A stretch of 64,000 bases of DNA from CALNYZ01 sp942490945 (GCA_942490945.1 CALNYZ010000017.1:1-64000), one strand, 5' to 3'. Positions 18,185-27,099 are shown, counted from the stretch's first letter. The notes: generated by a model not told the origin, from the letters alone. Numbers and translations: made by a program.

Positions 18185-18385
18185 CTAGTCTTTCTCATCA
18201 ATCCAGGCCATTTGGATAGCTTCGAGGATTTTTTCGCCAGAATGTTCCGGGTCATCATCGAATTCGGCCAAAGCACAGACCCAGCTGTGTAAATCGGTAA
18301 AGCGAATAAAGCGCGGGTCAACGTCAGGGTGCGCCTCATCCAGGGCAATGGCAATTTCCAAGGTATCAATCCATTTCAGACTCAT
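18185..18385 (-). CDS. iscX: Fe-S assembly protein IscX
   Basis: IscX is a small acidic iron-binding adaptor that modulates IscS. The start at 18385 gives 66 residues, beginning with SLKWIDTLEIAIAL and containing RFTDLHSWVCALAEFDDDP, all matching the family; a GGGAG ribosome-binding site lies upstream. It is the last gene of the isc operon, 18 bases after fdx. Confidence 0.94.
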   Translation of the reverse strand: MSLKWIDTLEIAIALDEAHPDVDPRFIRFTDLHSWVCALAEFDDDPEHSGEKILEAIQMAWIDEKD

Positions 18386-18403
18386 AGTGTGCTCCCCACT
18401 CAA

Positions 18404-18742
18404 TTAGTGATGTTCTTTAACCATATTTATGGTGTATTTGGGAATTTCGACCACCAGGTCCGTCTCGCCAAGCACTGTCTGACAGCTCAACCGGGAATCC
18501 GGTTCCAGACCCCAGGCTTTATCCAACAAATCATCCTCTTCCTCTGTCGATTCATTGAGGCTATACAATCCCTCGCGAATATAGACATGACAGGTTGTGC
18601 AGGCACAGGATTTTTCACAGGCATGCTCAATATCAATATCGTTTTTGAGCGCAGCATCACAGATAGTGGTACCAGGCTCCGCCTCGATCACAGCACCTTC
18701 CGGACAGATGTCCTCGTGCGGTAAAAAAATAATTTTTGTCAT
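18404..18742 (-). CDS. fdx: [2Fe-2S] ferredoxin of the ISC system
   Basis: Fdx supplies electrons for cluster assembly on IscU. The adrenodoxin-type cluster motif is visible as ACEKSCACTTC (C-x5-C-x2-C), with the fourth ligand in RLSCQT about 35 residues later. Normal length of 112 residues. It lies between hscA and iscX, as in other gammaproteobacteria. Confidence 0.96.
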   Translation of the reverse strand: MTKIIFLPHEDICPEGAVIEAEPGTTICDAALKNDIDIEHACEKSCACTTCHVYIREGLYSLNESTEEEDDLLDKAWGLEPDSRLSCQTVLGETDLVVEIPKYTINMVKEHH

Positions 18743-18764
18743 ACTTGTCTAGCCTGTTAATTGC

Positions 18765-20627
18765 TTAAAATTCGTCAACATTATGTCCGGCCATCGCTTT
18801 ACGAATATTGGTATCCATTCTGCGGGCGACAAATTCTGCCGCGGCTTTATCCATATCTTTTATTGCTTGCTTAATCATTTCCGGATCGGAGGATTGCCGC
18901 GCTTGTACCAGTGCCTGACTCGCCGACTCGATTTGTTCACGTTCTGCTTGCGAAAGCAAATGGCCGTCATCCTCTAATGCCCCGCTCAAGGCTTCAATAA
19001 CGCGGTCGGCTTCAACCTGTTGCTCATGCAACATTCGAGCTGCCACATCTGCTTCAGCATAGGTCATTGAATCACGCAACATGGTTTCGATTTCATTGTC
19101 AGTCAGCCCGTAAGATGGTTTGACTTCAATACCGCTTTCCACGCCGGTGGTTTCTTCCTGTGCCGAAACAGACAATAGTCCATCGGCATCAACCTGAAAC
19201 ATGACACGTATTCGTGCGGCGCCAGCCACCATCGCAGGTATACCGTGCAAGGTAAACTTGCCCAATGATCGGCAGTCCTGCACAAGTTCACGTTCTCCTT
19301 GTAATACATGTACAGTCATTGCCGTCTGGCCATTTTTAAACGTCGTAAAGTCCTGTGCACGCGCAACCGGTATTGTTGTGTTCCGTGGTATGATTTTTTC
19401 AACCAGGCCGCCCATGGTTTCCAGACCCAACGATAACGGCACGACATCCAGCAATAACAATTCGTTTTCCGGCTTGTTACCAACCAGCACATCGGCCTGT
19501 ATAGCGGCACCGATTGCAACGACGGTATCCGGGTTGATATCTACCAATGGTTCCTGTGCAAAAAATTCAGCCACTTTTTCGCGTACCCGCCTGACACGTG
19601 TCGATCCGCCAACCATCACAACAGCCGATACAACATCAGCATCGAGCGCAGCATCACGCACTGTTCGACGGCAGGTGAGGATTGTTTTATTAATCAATGG
19701 ATCGATCAGCTCATGCAGCTTTTCACGTGACAATTCAATCGTGTATTTTTTACCTGCTGATTCAATATTTAATGTCGTGACAGTTTCGTCAGTTAATGCT
19801 TCCTTTGCCTGACATGCCTGCTGAATAATTTGTCGTTGTAAAGTATGTGATATGGATTCATCATCAATCTGACTCATCACCCATTTGGCAATGGCCTGAT
19901 CAAAGTCGTCGCCGCCCAGAGATGTATCGCCGCCGGTTGCCAATACTTCGAAAACGCCTTTATTTAAGCGTAAAATCGAAATATCAAACGTTCCACCACC
20001 CAGATCATATACTGCAATAACGCCTTCTGTCTGTTTGTCCAGACCATACGCAACCGCCGCTGCGGTCGGTTCATTTAATAACCGTAAAACATTCAGATTT
20101 GCGAGTTTCGCTGCATCTTTGGTTGCTTGTCGTTGTGCATCATCAAAATAGGCAGGCACGGTAATCACAACACCTTTTAATTCACCACCCAGCGCCTGTT
20201 CACTCCGTAACTTTAATGCTTTCAGAATCTCTGCCGAGACTTCAATAGGACTTACCGGTCCGGCATCCGTTTGTATACGTGGTACCGATGATTCCGTATC
20301 CGTAAACTGATAACGTAACTCTGGCTCGTATTGTTTTATCGCGTTGAGACTTCGTCCCATGTAACGTTTGACCGAGCTGATGGTATTCAGCGGATCGTTA
20401 ATACTTTCTGCCCTGGCAGAAAATCCTACTTGCGGCGGTTTATCTTTGTAGTACCGCACCACGGAAGGCAATAAATGTTGTCCCTCTTCATCCGCAAGCG
20501 TATCGGCTGATCCACTGCGCACAGCTGCCACCAGTGAATTTGTTGTACCCAGGTCGATACCGGCAGCCAGACGATGTTCATGCGGCTTGGTAGCTTGACC
20601 GGGCTCACTAATTTGTAATAACGCCAT
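18765..20627 (-). CDS. hscA: Fe-S assembly chaperone HscA (Hsp70 family)
   Basis: HscA is the specialised Hsp70 that binds the LPPVK motif of IscU and drives cluster transfer. The ATPase domain shows GIDLGTTNSLVAAV near the start, the phosphate-2 loop AVYDLGGGTFDISIL, and the adenosine motif MVGGSTRVRRVREKVAEFF. The substrate-binding domain follows to residue 620. The start is directly adjacent to the hscB stop with no gap, which suggests coupled translation. Confidence 0.96.
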   Translation of the reverse strand: MALLQISEPGQATKPHEHRLAAGIDLGTTNSLVAAVRSGSADTLADEEGQHLLPSVVRYYKDKPPQVGFSARAESINDPLNTISSVKRYMGRSLNAIKQYEPELRYQFTDTESSVPRIQTDAGPVSPIEVSAEILKALKLRSEQALGGELKGVVITVPAYFDDAQRQATKDAAKLANLNVLRLLNEPTAAAVAYGLDKQTEGVIAVYDLGGGTFDISILRLNKGVFEVLATGGDTSLGGDDFDQAIAKWVMSQIDDESISHTLQRQIIQQACQAKEALTDETVTTLNIESAGKKYTIELSREKLHELIDPLINKTILTCRRTVRDAALDADVVSAVVMVGGSTRVRRVREKVAEFFAQEPLVDINPDTVVAIGAAIQADVLVGNKPENELLLLDVVPLSLGLETMGGLVEKIIPRNTTIPVARAQDFTTFKNGQTAMTVHVLQGERELVQDCRSLGKFTLHGIPAMVAGAARIRVMFQVDADGLLSVSAQEETTGVESGIEVKPSYGLTDNEIETMLRDSMTYAEADVAARMLHEQQVEADRVIEALSGALEDDGHLLSQAEREQIESASQALVQARQSSDPEMIKQAIKDMDKAAAEFVARRMDTNIRKAMAGHNVDEF

Positions 20628-21164
20628 TTAAACAGAATCCAGTATTTTTTCTTCCAGCACTTCCGCTTCAGACTGAAGTTTTGCCAGAAATTGCAGTTTT
20701 TGTACTTCTTTTTTTGCCGCTTGTAATTGCGCCTGATCAGTTTTGCTCAACATAGATGTTAATTTCTCCATAATTTCATCACGTTTGGAGACCAGTGCCT
20801 TCATCACCTCATCCAATTCCTGCTGATCTTCGGCAGATTCAAGTGCTTCACGTAACTCGATTTGCTCCATCAGGAATTCAGGATCAAGACTGGTGTCTTT
20901 TTCGTCATCAAACACAACGCCATTTTGTTCGAGAATATATCGGGCACGGCGTTGCGGAGATTTTAATGTCTGGTTTGCTTCATTGATATGCGCAGCAAGT
21001 TGAACTGACAAGCGTTTTTCCTGATCACTACCACTGGCAAACTTGTCGGGATGCACGTTCTTTTGCAATTCCCGATAGTTCTGGGCCAGAAGTTGGGTAT
21101 CGATTTTAAATGATGAGGGTAAATCGAACAGTTCGAAATAATTCTGCGTAAGATATTTTTGCAT
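20628..21164 (-). CDS. hscB: Fe-S assembly co-chaperone HscB
   Basis: HscB is the J-protein that recruits IscU to HscA and stimulates its ATPase. The J-domain has the HPD motif at residues 38-40 (NVHPDKF), followed by the C-terminal helical IscU-binding bundle. The start at 21164 (MQKYLTQNYFELFDLP) is chosen over an in-frame ATG 36 bases upstream that would overlap iscA. Length 178 residues. Confidence 0.95.
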   Translation of the reverse strand: MQKYLTQNYFELFDLPSSFKIDTQLLAQNYRELQKNVHPDKFASGSDQEKRLSVQLAAHINEANQTLKSPQRRARYILEQNGVVFDDEKDTSLDPEFLMEQIELREALESAEDQQELDEVMKALVSKRDEIMEKLTSMLSKTDQAQLQAAKKEVQKLQFLAKLQSEAEVLEEKILDSV

Positions 21165-21175
21165 GACAATTCTGG

Positions 21176-21499
21176 CTAAACATTGAAGCTTTCGCCACAA
21201 CCACAGGTGTCTTTCACATTGGGATTATTGAACTTGAATCCTTCGTTCAGTCCCTCGCGGGTGTAATCCAGTTCTGTCCCATCAAGATAGACAAGACTTT
21301 TTGTATCGATTACTACTTTAACACCGTTTGATTCAAATACATTATCCGCTTCATCCGTACTATCAACGAACTCAAGTACGTACGCCATACCGGAACAACC
21401 CGTGGTACGAACAGCCAGGCGCAAGCCGACTCCACTACCGCGGTTATCCAGGAATTTCTTGACGTGCTGTGCTGCAGCTTCAGTTAATGTAATTGCCAT
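21176..21499 (-). CDS. iscA: A-type Fe-S carrier IscA
   Basis: IscA carries clusters or iron to [4Fe-4S] targets. The three conserved Cys are all present: C35 (TTGCSGMAY), C99 and C101 (DTCGCGESFNV). Length 107 residues. A GAGG ribosome-binding site lies upstream of the ATG. It follows iscU by 29 bases. Confidence 0.96.
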   Translation of the reverse strand: MAITLTEAAAQHVKKFLDNRGSGVGLRLAVRTTGCSGMAYVLEFVDSTDEADNVFESNGVKVVIDTKSLVYLDGTELDYTREGLNEGFKFNNPNVKDTCGCGESFNV

Positions 21500-21528
21500 A
21501 CTTTACCTCTATACAAGCATCCAAATAA

Positions 21529-21933
21529 TCAGGCAGACTTGGCTGAATCAGTAGCACCTTGTTTCGATTTATAATCGGTAATAGCCGCTTTAATTGCATC
21601 TTCTGCCAGTACGGAACAATGAATCTTCACAGGCGGTAATTCAAGTTCTGCAGCGATATCTGTATTTTTAATCGCAGCTGCTTCTTCAAGTGTTTTACCT
21701 TTTACCCATTCTGTTAACAATGAACTGGATGCAATCGCAGAACCACAGCCGTAGGTTTTGAATTTGGCATCTTCAATCACACCATTTTCGCCCACCTTGA
21801 TTTGCAGTCGCATAACATCGCCACACGCAGGAGCGCCTACCATACCGGTACCAACAAATCCGCTGTCTTTGTCCATGACACCCACGTTACGTGGATTTTC
21901 ATAATGATCGATAACTTTTTCGCTATATGCCAT
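21529..21933 (-). CDS. iscU: Fe-S scaffold protein IscU
   Basis: IscU is the scaffold on which [2Fe-2S] clusters are built. Ligand Cys are C37, C63 and C106, D39 is present, and the HscA-binding LPPVK motif is at 99-103. The start at 21933 has a GGAGG ribosome-binding site about 8 bases upstream and gives 134 residues, the family length. The open frame continues upstream without a stop into a shifted frame of iscS, but only because of a one-base loss in iscS; the independent ribosome-binding site and family length argue for a separate IscU. Confidence 0.95.
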   Translation of the reverse strand: MAYSEKVIDHYENPRNVGVMDKDSGFVGTGMVGAPACGDVMRLQIKVGENGVIEDAKFKTYGCGSAIASSSLLTEWVKGKTLEEAAAIKNTDIAAELELPPVKIHCSVLAEDAIKAAITDYKSKQGATDSAKSA

Positions 21934-21970
21934 CTTATTTACCTCCGATAAAATATTAACTATCTTCTGT

Positions 21971-23184
21971 TTAATGTGCTGCCCATTCAATGGTAGAAAG
22001 GTCAATACCATCTTTGAACATTTCCCATAAAGGTGAAAGCTCACGTAACTTGCCAATATTGTCGTTAATTTTTTCAATCGCAAAATCAATTTCTTCTTCT
22101 GTCGTAAAACGACCAATGGTAAAACGAATTGAACTATGTGCCAATTCATCATTGCGCCTAATGCACGTAATACATAAGAAGGCTCAAGACTTGCTGATGT
22201 ACAGGCTGAACCTGATGAAACCGCCAAATCTTTCAGCGCCATAATCAACGATTCACCTTCAACAAAATTAAAACTGATGTTTAAATTATGTGGAACACGA
22301 TGTTCCATATCACCATTAATATAAACTTCTTCCATGTCTTTAACACCATCATAGAGTTTTTTTCTGAGCTTCAGTAAGCGTTCATTTTCTGCTGCCATTT
22401 CTGTTTTGGCAATGGCAAACGCTTCACCCATACCGACTATCTGATGGGTCGCGAGAGTACCTGAACGCATACCACGTTCGTGACCGCCACCATGCATTTG
22501 TGCTTCCAGCCGTACCCGCGGTTTGCGGCGTACATACAAGGCACCAATCCCTTTTGGGCCGTATATTTTATGTGCTGAAAATGACATAAGGTCAACTTTC
22601 ATATCTTCAAGATCAATAAGCGTTTTGCCCGCACTTTGTGCCGCATCAACATGGAATATAATACCGCGTTCACGCGTAATCTCACCAATCGCTTTAATAT
22701 CCTGGATAACGCCAATTTCATTATTAACATGCATGATTGAAACCAGAATTGTGTCTTCTCGAATCGCTGCTTTGAGTTTTTCCAGATCAATCAAACCATT
22801 AGTTTCGGGATCCAGATAGGTAACTTCAAAACCTTCCCGCTCAAGTTGCCGACAGGTATCAAGCACAGCCTTATGCTCGGTTTTTGACGTAATAATGTGC
22901 TTGCCTTTTTTATGGTAAAAATGTGCAACACCTTTAATCGCCAGATTATCTGACTCAGTTGCACCTGAAGTCCATACAATTTCTTTTGGATCGGCATTAA
23001 TTAAATCTGCAACATCTTTGCGTGCATTTTCCACCGCTTCTTCCGCGTTCCAACCAAATGAATGTGAACGTGAAGCCGGATTGCCGAAATTCCCTTCCGT
23101 GGTTAAACAATGACACATTTTTTCAGCTACACGTGGATCGACCGGCGTGGTGGCTGAATAATCAAAATATATTGGTGTTTTCAT
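21971..23184 (-). pseudogene. iscS: Cysteine desulfurase IscS with a one-base frame break
   Basis: IscS takes sulfur from cysteine with PLP and passes it to IscU. The frame from the ATG at 23184 has the whole PLP fold, including the lysine motif SAHKIYGPKGIG and the catalytic Cys loop SGSACTSASLEPSY. Just after LRALGA the frame breaks near 22152: the next residues NDELAHSSIRFTIGRFTTEE are intact in another frame and run to the normal end IEWAAH with a TAA at 21971-21973. One missing A in GCAAATGATG explains everything. Read literally, the gene would lose its C-terminus and run into iscU as a 551-residue fusion. IscS is central to this operon and no second copy is seen here, so I suspect sequence error. 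Confidence 0.85.
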
Positions 23185-23215
23185 ATCTAAACTTGAATCC
23201 CTGACTACGCTTCGC

Positions 23216-23704
23216 TTAATTATTTGCCGCTAATGACGGTTCCACTTTTGTGCGGTAACCTTCTTTTTGCAAACGTTCCTGACGAGCAGCAACTTCCTGC
23301 ACACCCTGACGTTCAACAAGTTGTCCCAAACTGATTCCCATCAGGAAATCATGGATTTGTGCACTCAATTCTGACCATAACTCGTGTGTCAAACACTGCT
23401 GGTCATCCTGGCAATTGGCCAAGCCACCACAACGCGTGGTCTCGACCTTTTCGTCTACTGCTGTGATCACCTGCGCAACCGGAATCTGGTGTGCGTCACG
23501 ACTGAGTCGATAACCGCCACCCGGACCACGGGTACTGTCGACCAGCTCGTTCTTACGTAATTTGGAGAACAATTGTTCAAGATATGATAAAGATATGCCC
23601 TGACGCTGCGATATATCGGCCAGTGTAATGGGGCCTTTATCGTAGTGGATGGCGAGATCCAGCATCGCGGTGACGGCGTAACGGCCTTTCGTTGTTAGTC
23701 TCAT
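23216..23704 (-). CDS. iscR: Iron-sulfur cluster regulator IscR
   Basis: IscR is an Rrf2-family repressor that senses cluster supply and controls the isc operon. The winged helix-turn-helix occupies residues about 1-75 (ISLSYLEQLFSKLRKNELVDSTRGPGGGY), and the [2Fe-2S] ligands are C92, C98, C104 and H107, the canonical spacing. Length 162 residues. It is the first gene of the isc cluster, 31 bases before iscS, with its own promoter and IscR-type box upstream (23790-23822), indicating autoregulation. Confidence 0.97.
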   Translation of the reverse strand: MRLTTKGRYAVTAMLDLAIHYDKGPITLADISQRQGISLSYLEQLFSKLRKNELVDSTRGPGGGYRLSRDAHQIPVAQVITAVDEKVETTRCGGLANCQDDQQCLTHELWSELSAQIHDFLMGISLGQLVERQGVQEVAARQERLQKEGYRTKVEPSLAANN

Positions 23705-23789
23705 TTAACTACCCTACCTTGCTTTCGCGTTCTTGCTTTAACCCTATATATTGCTTACTATTAGCAAATACTGAATTACCGATGCACAT

Positions 23790-23822
23790 ACGATAGCAAA
23801 ACCTAGTATTTTAGTCAAGTAT
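23790..23822 (-). promoter_or_regulatory. iscR promoter with overlapping type 1 IscR box
   Basis: On the minus strand, -35 TTGACT (23813-23818) and -10 TATCGT (23790-23795) are 17 bases apart. The -35 lies inside ATACTTGACTAAAATACTAG, which closely follows the type 1 IscR site as known from the E. coli iscR promoter (ATA, TTGACT, A/T-rich centre, partial inverted half). A second palindrome, TTGCT-N7-AGCAA, lies downstream around 23747-23768. Repression by [2Fe-2S]-IscR is inferred from the match. Confidence 0.7.
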
Positions 23823-23865
23823 TTCTTCCCCTCCTCACCGTATATCATTCTATAAACATTTGTTT

Positions 23866-24660
23866 TTACTTAGTTTTTTCTTTTTCTGCTTTTTCTACAT
23901 GTTCAATATCACAAGGCCCCAGATCCGGTAATTTTTCAATATCCAGTTCTGCTCCCAGTGCTTTCAAGGACTTACACATGTTTTGCATGTTGGTGTCCAT
24001 CGCGTTGATGTGATCCAACATTGCATTAATGGCGTTCACCACCGGATCAGGCATGTCTTCATGCATTCCGTAGGCATCAAAGCCAATTTTTTTGGCAAAT
24101 TCTTTGCGTTGATGTTGTTTAGCATCGTGATCCGGTTTGCGCTCCGCTGCAGGCGCTACCAGTCGGCCTGGAATACCCACGACCGTCATATTCTCTGGCA
24201 CATTCTTGACGACAACGGCATTGGATCCAACTCTAGAGCCATTGCCCAGCTTTATCGGGCCCAGCACTTTCGCTCCTGCCCCCACTACCACGTCATTACC
24301 CAGCGTAGGGTGCCGCTTACCCTTGTTCCAGGAAGTCCCGCCAAGCGTTACGCCATGGTACAAGGTACAGTCATCTCCAATCTGCGCAGTCTCGCCGATC
24401 ACAACTCCCATACCATGATCAATAAAAAATCGTCGACCAATTTCTGCGCCCGGATGAATCTCGATACCGGTAAACCAGCGTGCGACATGTGCCAGAATCC
24501 GCGCCAACCATTTAAATCCCCAGCGCCATAATCTGTGATTTAATCTGTGCATGAGTACTGCGTGCAAACCTGGATAAGCAGTGAGGACTTCGAAAGCATT
24601 TCGCGCAGCAGGATCGCGTGCAAATACACATTGAATGTCTTCTCTTATTCTGGCGAACAT
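23866..24660 (-). CDS. cysE: Serine O-acetyltransferase CysE
   Basis: CysE acetylates serine, the first step of cysteine synthesis, and so supplies the sulfur donor for IscS next door. The protein has the left-handed beta-helix hexapeptide repeats (IGRRFFIDHGMGVVIGETA, VTLGGTSWNKGKRHPTLG, VGSNAVVVKNVP), with the active His in DHGMG. It is 264 residues with a Lys/Glu-rich tail. It lies between trmJ and iscR, separated from iscR by a 161-base promoter region. Confidence 0.95.
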   Translation of the reverse strand: MFARIREDIQCVFARDPAARNAFEVLTAYPGLHAVLMHRLNHRLWRWGFKWLARILAHVARWFTGIEIHPGAEIGRRFFIDHGMGVVIGETAQIGDDCTLYHGVTLGGTSWNKGKRHPTLGNDVVVGAGAKVLGPIKLGNGSRVGSNAVVVKNVPENMTVVGIPGRLVAPAAERKPDHDAKQHQRKEFAKKIGFDAYGMHEDMPDPVVNAINAMLDHINAMDTNMQNMCKSLKALGAELDIEKLPDLGPCDIEHVEKAEKEKTK

Positions 24661-24722
24661 AGTTACTCACTTTATAATATGTAAGAAAATATAATACTAA
24701 TTGGTGTTGTAGCTTACCAGTT

Positions 24723-25466
24723 TCAAGCCTTTTCGGACGGGTTTTGTTTGTTATTCACCTGTTGCATCATGGTGAATACGCCACGCAGTATATTGACTTC
24801 CATTTCATCCGGTTCAGCGCGATTAAACAAACGTCGTAAACGGCGCAGCAATTGCCTTTCTGCTTTGGGATTCAGAAAACCGATCTCGATCAGAGTTTCT
24901 CGCATGTGCTCATACATGCGTTCTACCTCCTCCCGCCTGGCAAGCGGTAAATCACTGTTAAAAACCACCGGCTGGTCTGCCTGCGTAAATTGTTGGTAGA
25001 GTTCATAACAGACAACCTGAACGGCCGCGGCCAGATTCAACGAGCTATAAGCTTCATTTGCCGGTATATGTAGCAGATACTGACAGCGGTCCAGCGCCTC
25101 ATTATCGAGACCGGAAGTTTCGTTACCAAATATCACGGCTATCTTATCTGACGTAGATAAGGTTACGGCCTTTTGGGCGAACGCTTTGGGAGTCATTTCC
25201 GGCCAGGGTATGGAACGACGACGTGCGCTTGCGCCAACAACCAACGTACAATCTGCAATGGCCTCATCAACTGATGTCACGACGCGCGCCGCATGCAATA
25301 AATCATCGGCACCTGCAGCGCGTGCTACAGCGTGGTCATTGGGGTAGTCCTTCGGGTTAACCAGCACCAAATCTGGCACGCACATGTTTTTCATAGCACG
25401 CGCAGCAGCGCCAATATTGCCTGGATGACTGGTTTCAATTAAAACGATTCGGACTTGTTCCAACAT
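24723..25466 (-). CDS. trmJ: tRNA (cytidine/uridine-2'-O-)-methyltransferase TrmJ
   Basis: TrmJ is a SPOUT-family enzyme that methylates the ribose at position 32 of tRNA. The N-terminus LEQVRIVLIETSHPGNIGAA, the GNETSGL motif and the C-terminal knot region SSLNLAAAVQVVCYEL are typical. The start at 25466 matches the family N-terminus; an in-frame ATG 33 bases upstream is possible. Length 247 residues. It is divergent from suhB, as in Pseudomonas. Confidence 0.94.
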   Translation of the reverse strand: MLEQVRIVLIETSHPGNIGAAARAMKNMCVPDLVLVNPKDYPNDHAVARAAGADDLLHAARVVTSVDEAIADCTLVVGASARRRSIPWPEMTPKAFAQKAVTLSTSDKIAVIFGNETSGLDNEALDRCQYLLHIPANEAYSSLNLAAAVQVVCYELYQQFTQADQPVVFNSDLPLARREEVERMYEHMRETLIEIGFLNPKAERQLLRRLRRLFNRAEPDEMEVNILRGVFTMMQQVNNKQNPSEKA

Positions 25467-25533
25467 GGTAAAAACTTTAGTTAAGGATAAATACTGCATT
25501 ATACCCGGTTTTGTGCGCTAGCTGCCCTGCTCA

Positions 25534-25644
25534 ATACGGCATCCCAGACTAGTACCACTAAGGACATGGTAAGTCTCTGCGTCTTAACACTGGTCACCAG
25601 CAAGGGCATCCTGCTACAATTGTGCCCACATCATAATGCCGTAT
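25534..25644. other. Nested inverted repeats between trmJ and suhB, possible structured RNA
   Basis: An outer pair ATACGGCAT (25534-25542) and ATGCCGTAT (25636-25644) can close a 9-base helix. Inside it are three more helices in order: AGACT-TACC with GGTA-AGTCT, CTGG with CCAG, and GGGCA with TGCCC. The arrangement could form a multi-branch RNA on either strand. A weak suhB promoter candidate (TTGTGC, 16 bases, TATCAT at 25620-25647) overlaps the 3' part. I recognise no known RNA family, and chance pairing cannot be excluded. Confidence 0.3.
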
Positions 25645-25702
25645 CATGAGATTGCGCATTTAGTTCTTTAACATCTGAAACTTAATCTATCCCGGAGCAA
25701 CC

Positions 25703-26509
25703 ATGCATCCAATGCTAAATATTGCTGTACGTGCCGCCCGTCAGGCGGGTGAAATTATTAGCCGTGCAGTCGATCGAATTGACACCCTCGATATTCAGGT
25801 GAAAAGCCCCAATGATTATGTTTCAGAAATTGATCGTCAGGCAGAACAGGCGATCATACAAACCCTCAAAAAATCCTACCCTTCGCACAGCTTTCTCGCC
25901 GAAGAAAGCGGTCAGGACGATGGCGATAATCATGAATACCAGTGGATAATTGATCCGCTTGATGGCACAACCAATTTTCTTTACGGCTTTCCACAATTTG
26001 CTGTGTCCATTGCGCTAAAACATAAAGGTCGCATTGATCAGGCTGTCGTTTACGATCCCCTGCGACAGGAACTGTTCACTGCCAGTCGAGGTGAAGGCGC
26101 ACAGTTAAACGGTAAAAGAATTCGGGTTACCAAGCGTCAGGGACTTGATGGCGCATTACTGGGTACCGGTATTCCCTTTCGAGAGTCACATATGGCCTTT
26201 ATGGATGCCTATTTTGAAATGTTGAAAGTACTGATTCCGGGCAGTGCAGGTATCCGTCGTGCTGGTTCGGCTGCGCTGGACCTCGCCTACGTGGCAGCAG
26301 GTCGATTAGATGGATTCTGGGAATTTGACCTCAATCCCTGGGACATGGCCGCCGGTGTATTACTCATTGAAGAGGCTGGCGGCCTGGTGAGTGGCTTGCG
26401 TGGTGAACCCAATCACCTCGAGACCGGGCATATCGTTGCAGCTAACCCACGGATATTTAAGGCTATTTTGCAAAAAATTCAGCCTTTCATACCGGCAGAT
26501 ATCCGTTAG
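25703..26509 (+). CDS. suhB: Inositol-1-monophosphatase family protein SuhB
   Basis: SuhB hydrolyses inositol phosphate in vitro and acts with NusA/NusB in rRNA transcription complexes. The metal-binding motifs are present: EESG (residues about 67-70), DPLDGTTNFLYGFP (about 84-97) and WDMAAGVLLIEEAGG near 215. The N-terminus MHPMLNIAVRAAR is nearly the same as in E. coli. Length 268 residues. A GGAG ribosome-binding site precedes the ATG. Confidence 0.95.
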   Translation: MHPMLNIAVRAARQAGEIISRAVDRIDTLDIQVKSPNDYVSEIDRQAEQAIIQTLKKSYPSHSFLAEESGQDDGDNHEYQWIIDPLDGTTNFLYGFPQFAVSIALKHKGRIDQAVVYDPLRQELFTASRGEGAQLNGKRIRVTKRQGLDGALLGTGIPFRESHMAFMDAYFEMLKVLIPGSAGIRRAGSAALDLAYVAAGRLDGFWEFDLNPWDMAAGVLLIEEAGGLVSGLRGEPNHLETGHIVAANPRIFKAILQKIQPFIPADIR

Positions 26510-26660
26510 CAAGTCTTTATTGTGATATTAATACTGATTACTATTTGCTCAGATTATTTTTATCTAATTTCATTTTTTACCCTTTAAATTTTGCGCTGCG
26601 GAACGCTAATCCTTTCAGAACGACACTGAACAGTCACATAGAAGGTAGTTTTGCGCAGTC

Positions 26661-26927
26661 ATGATCGACTCAAATAAGCCCGTAGTGCAAGGGAATAAAG
26701 CACTCGAAATCGCTATGCGTGACGTACTGGACGGCATGGAAGAAGCTGCCCTGTACGTCGGCTTTGAAGGCAAGCCTGGCGTTATGGAAATTATTTCGAT
26801 TGAATCCCCTTCGGTGCCGCACCATACCCCCCCTCGTGCCACCGTAACCCGGCTCAGTACTAAATCAGACCGCATAACAGTAAGCGATTACCTGATACAG
26901 CGTGAAAAATCACAACGACGGGCATAG
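26661..26927 (+). CDS. Unknown protein of 88 residues
   Basis: A small acidic-then-basic protein beginning MIDSNKPVVQGNKALEIAM and ending in QREKSQRRA. No signal, membrane segment or family is recognised. The third-position pattern and reading through 88 codons favour this strand over an overlapping 86-residue frame on the minus strand, which reads less like a protein. The upstream region has GAAGG about 20 bases before the ATG, but no good ribosome-binding site close by. Confidence 0.45.
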   Translation: MIDSNKPVVQGNKALEIAMRDVLDGMEEAALYVGFEGKPGVMEIISIESPSVPHHTPPRATVTRLSTKSDRITVSDYLIQREKSQRRA

Positions 26928-27099
26928 CAAGCCACCCACACAAACGCTGTTCTTTATCCTCTATTAATTTCAATTACTTACCTGAGAATCAGGTCATTTT
27001 GACTGGCAAATCAAGCCTTTTCATTGACCTTTACCGTCTATCCATGATACGAATAGCCTTTACCAACAAGACTATAATTAGAAAAAACATGGAGTCACT

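Noticed and set aside
19201..19812. 203-residue plus-strand frame inside hscA
   Set aside because: A shadow of hscA: low-complexity Ser/Thr/Arg-rich translation and no start signals, against a perfectly conserved Hsp70 on the other strand.
21529..23184. A natural IscS-IscU fusion protein
   Set aside because: The intact IscS tail in another frame, the separate iscU ribosome-binding site and the single-base cause make an indel much more likely; kept only as a point to check.
25534..25644. 4.5S (SRP) RNA between trmJ and suhB
   Set aside because: The conserved SRP apical loop sequence (GGAAGGAAGCAGCC-like) is absent.
26615..26875. 86-residue minus-strand frame opposite the 88-residue unknown
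   Set aside because: Its translation is Ser/Thr-rich and patternless; the plus-strand frame has better codon character. Neither is certain.
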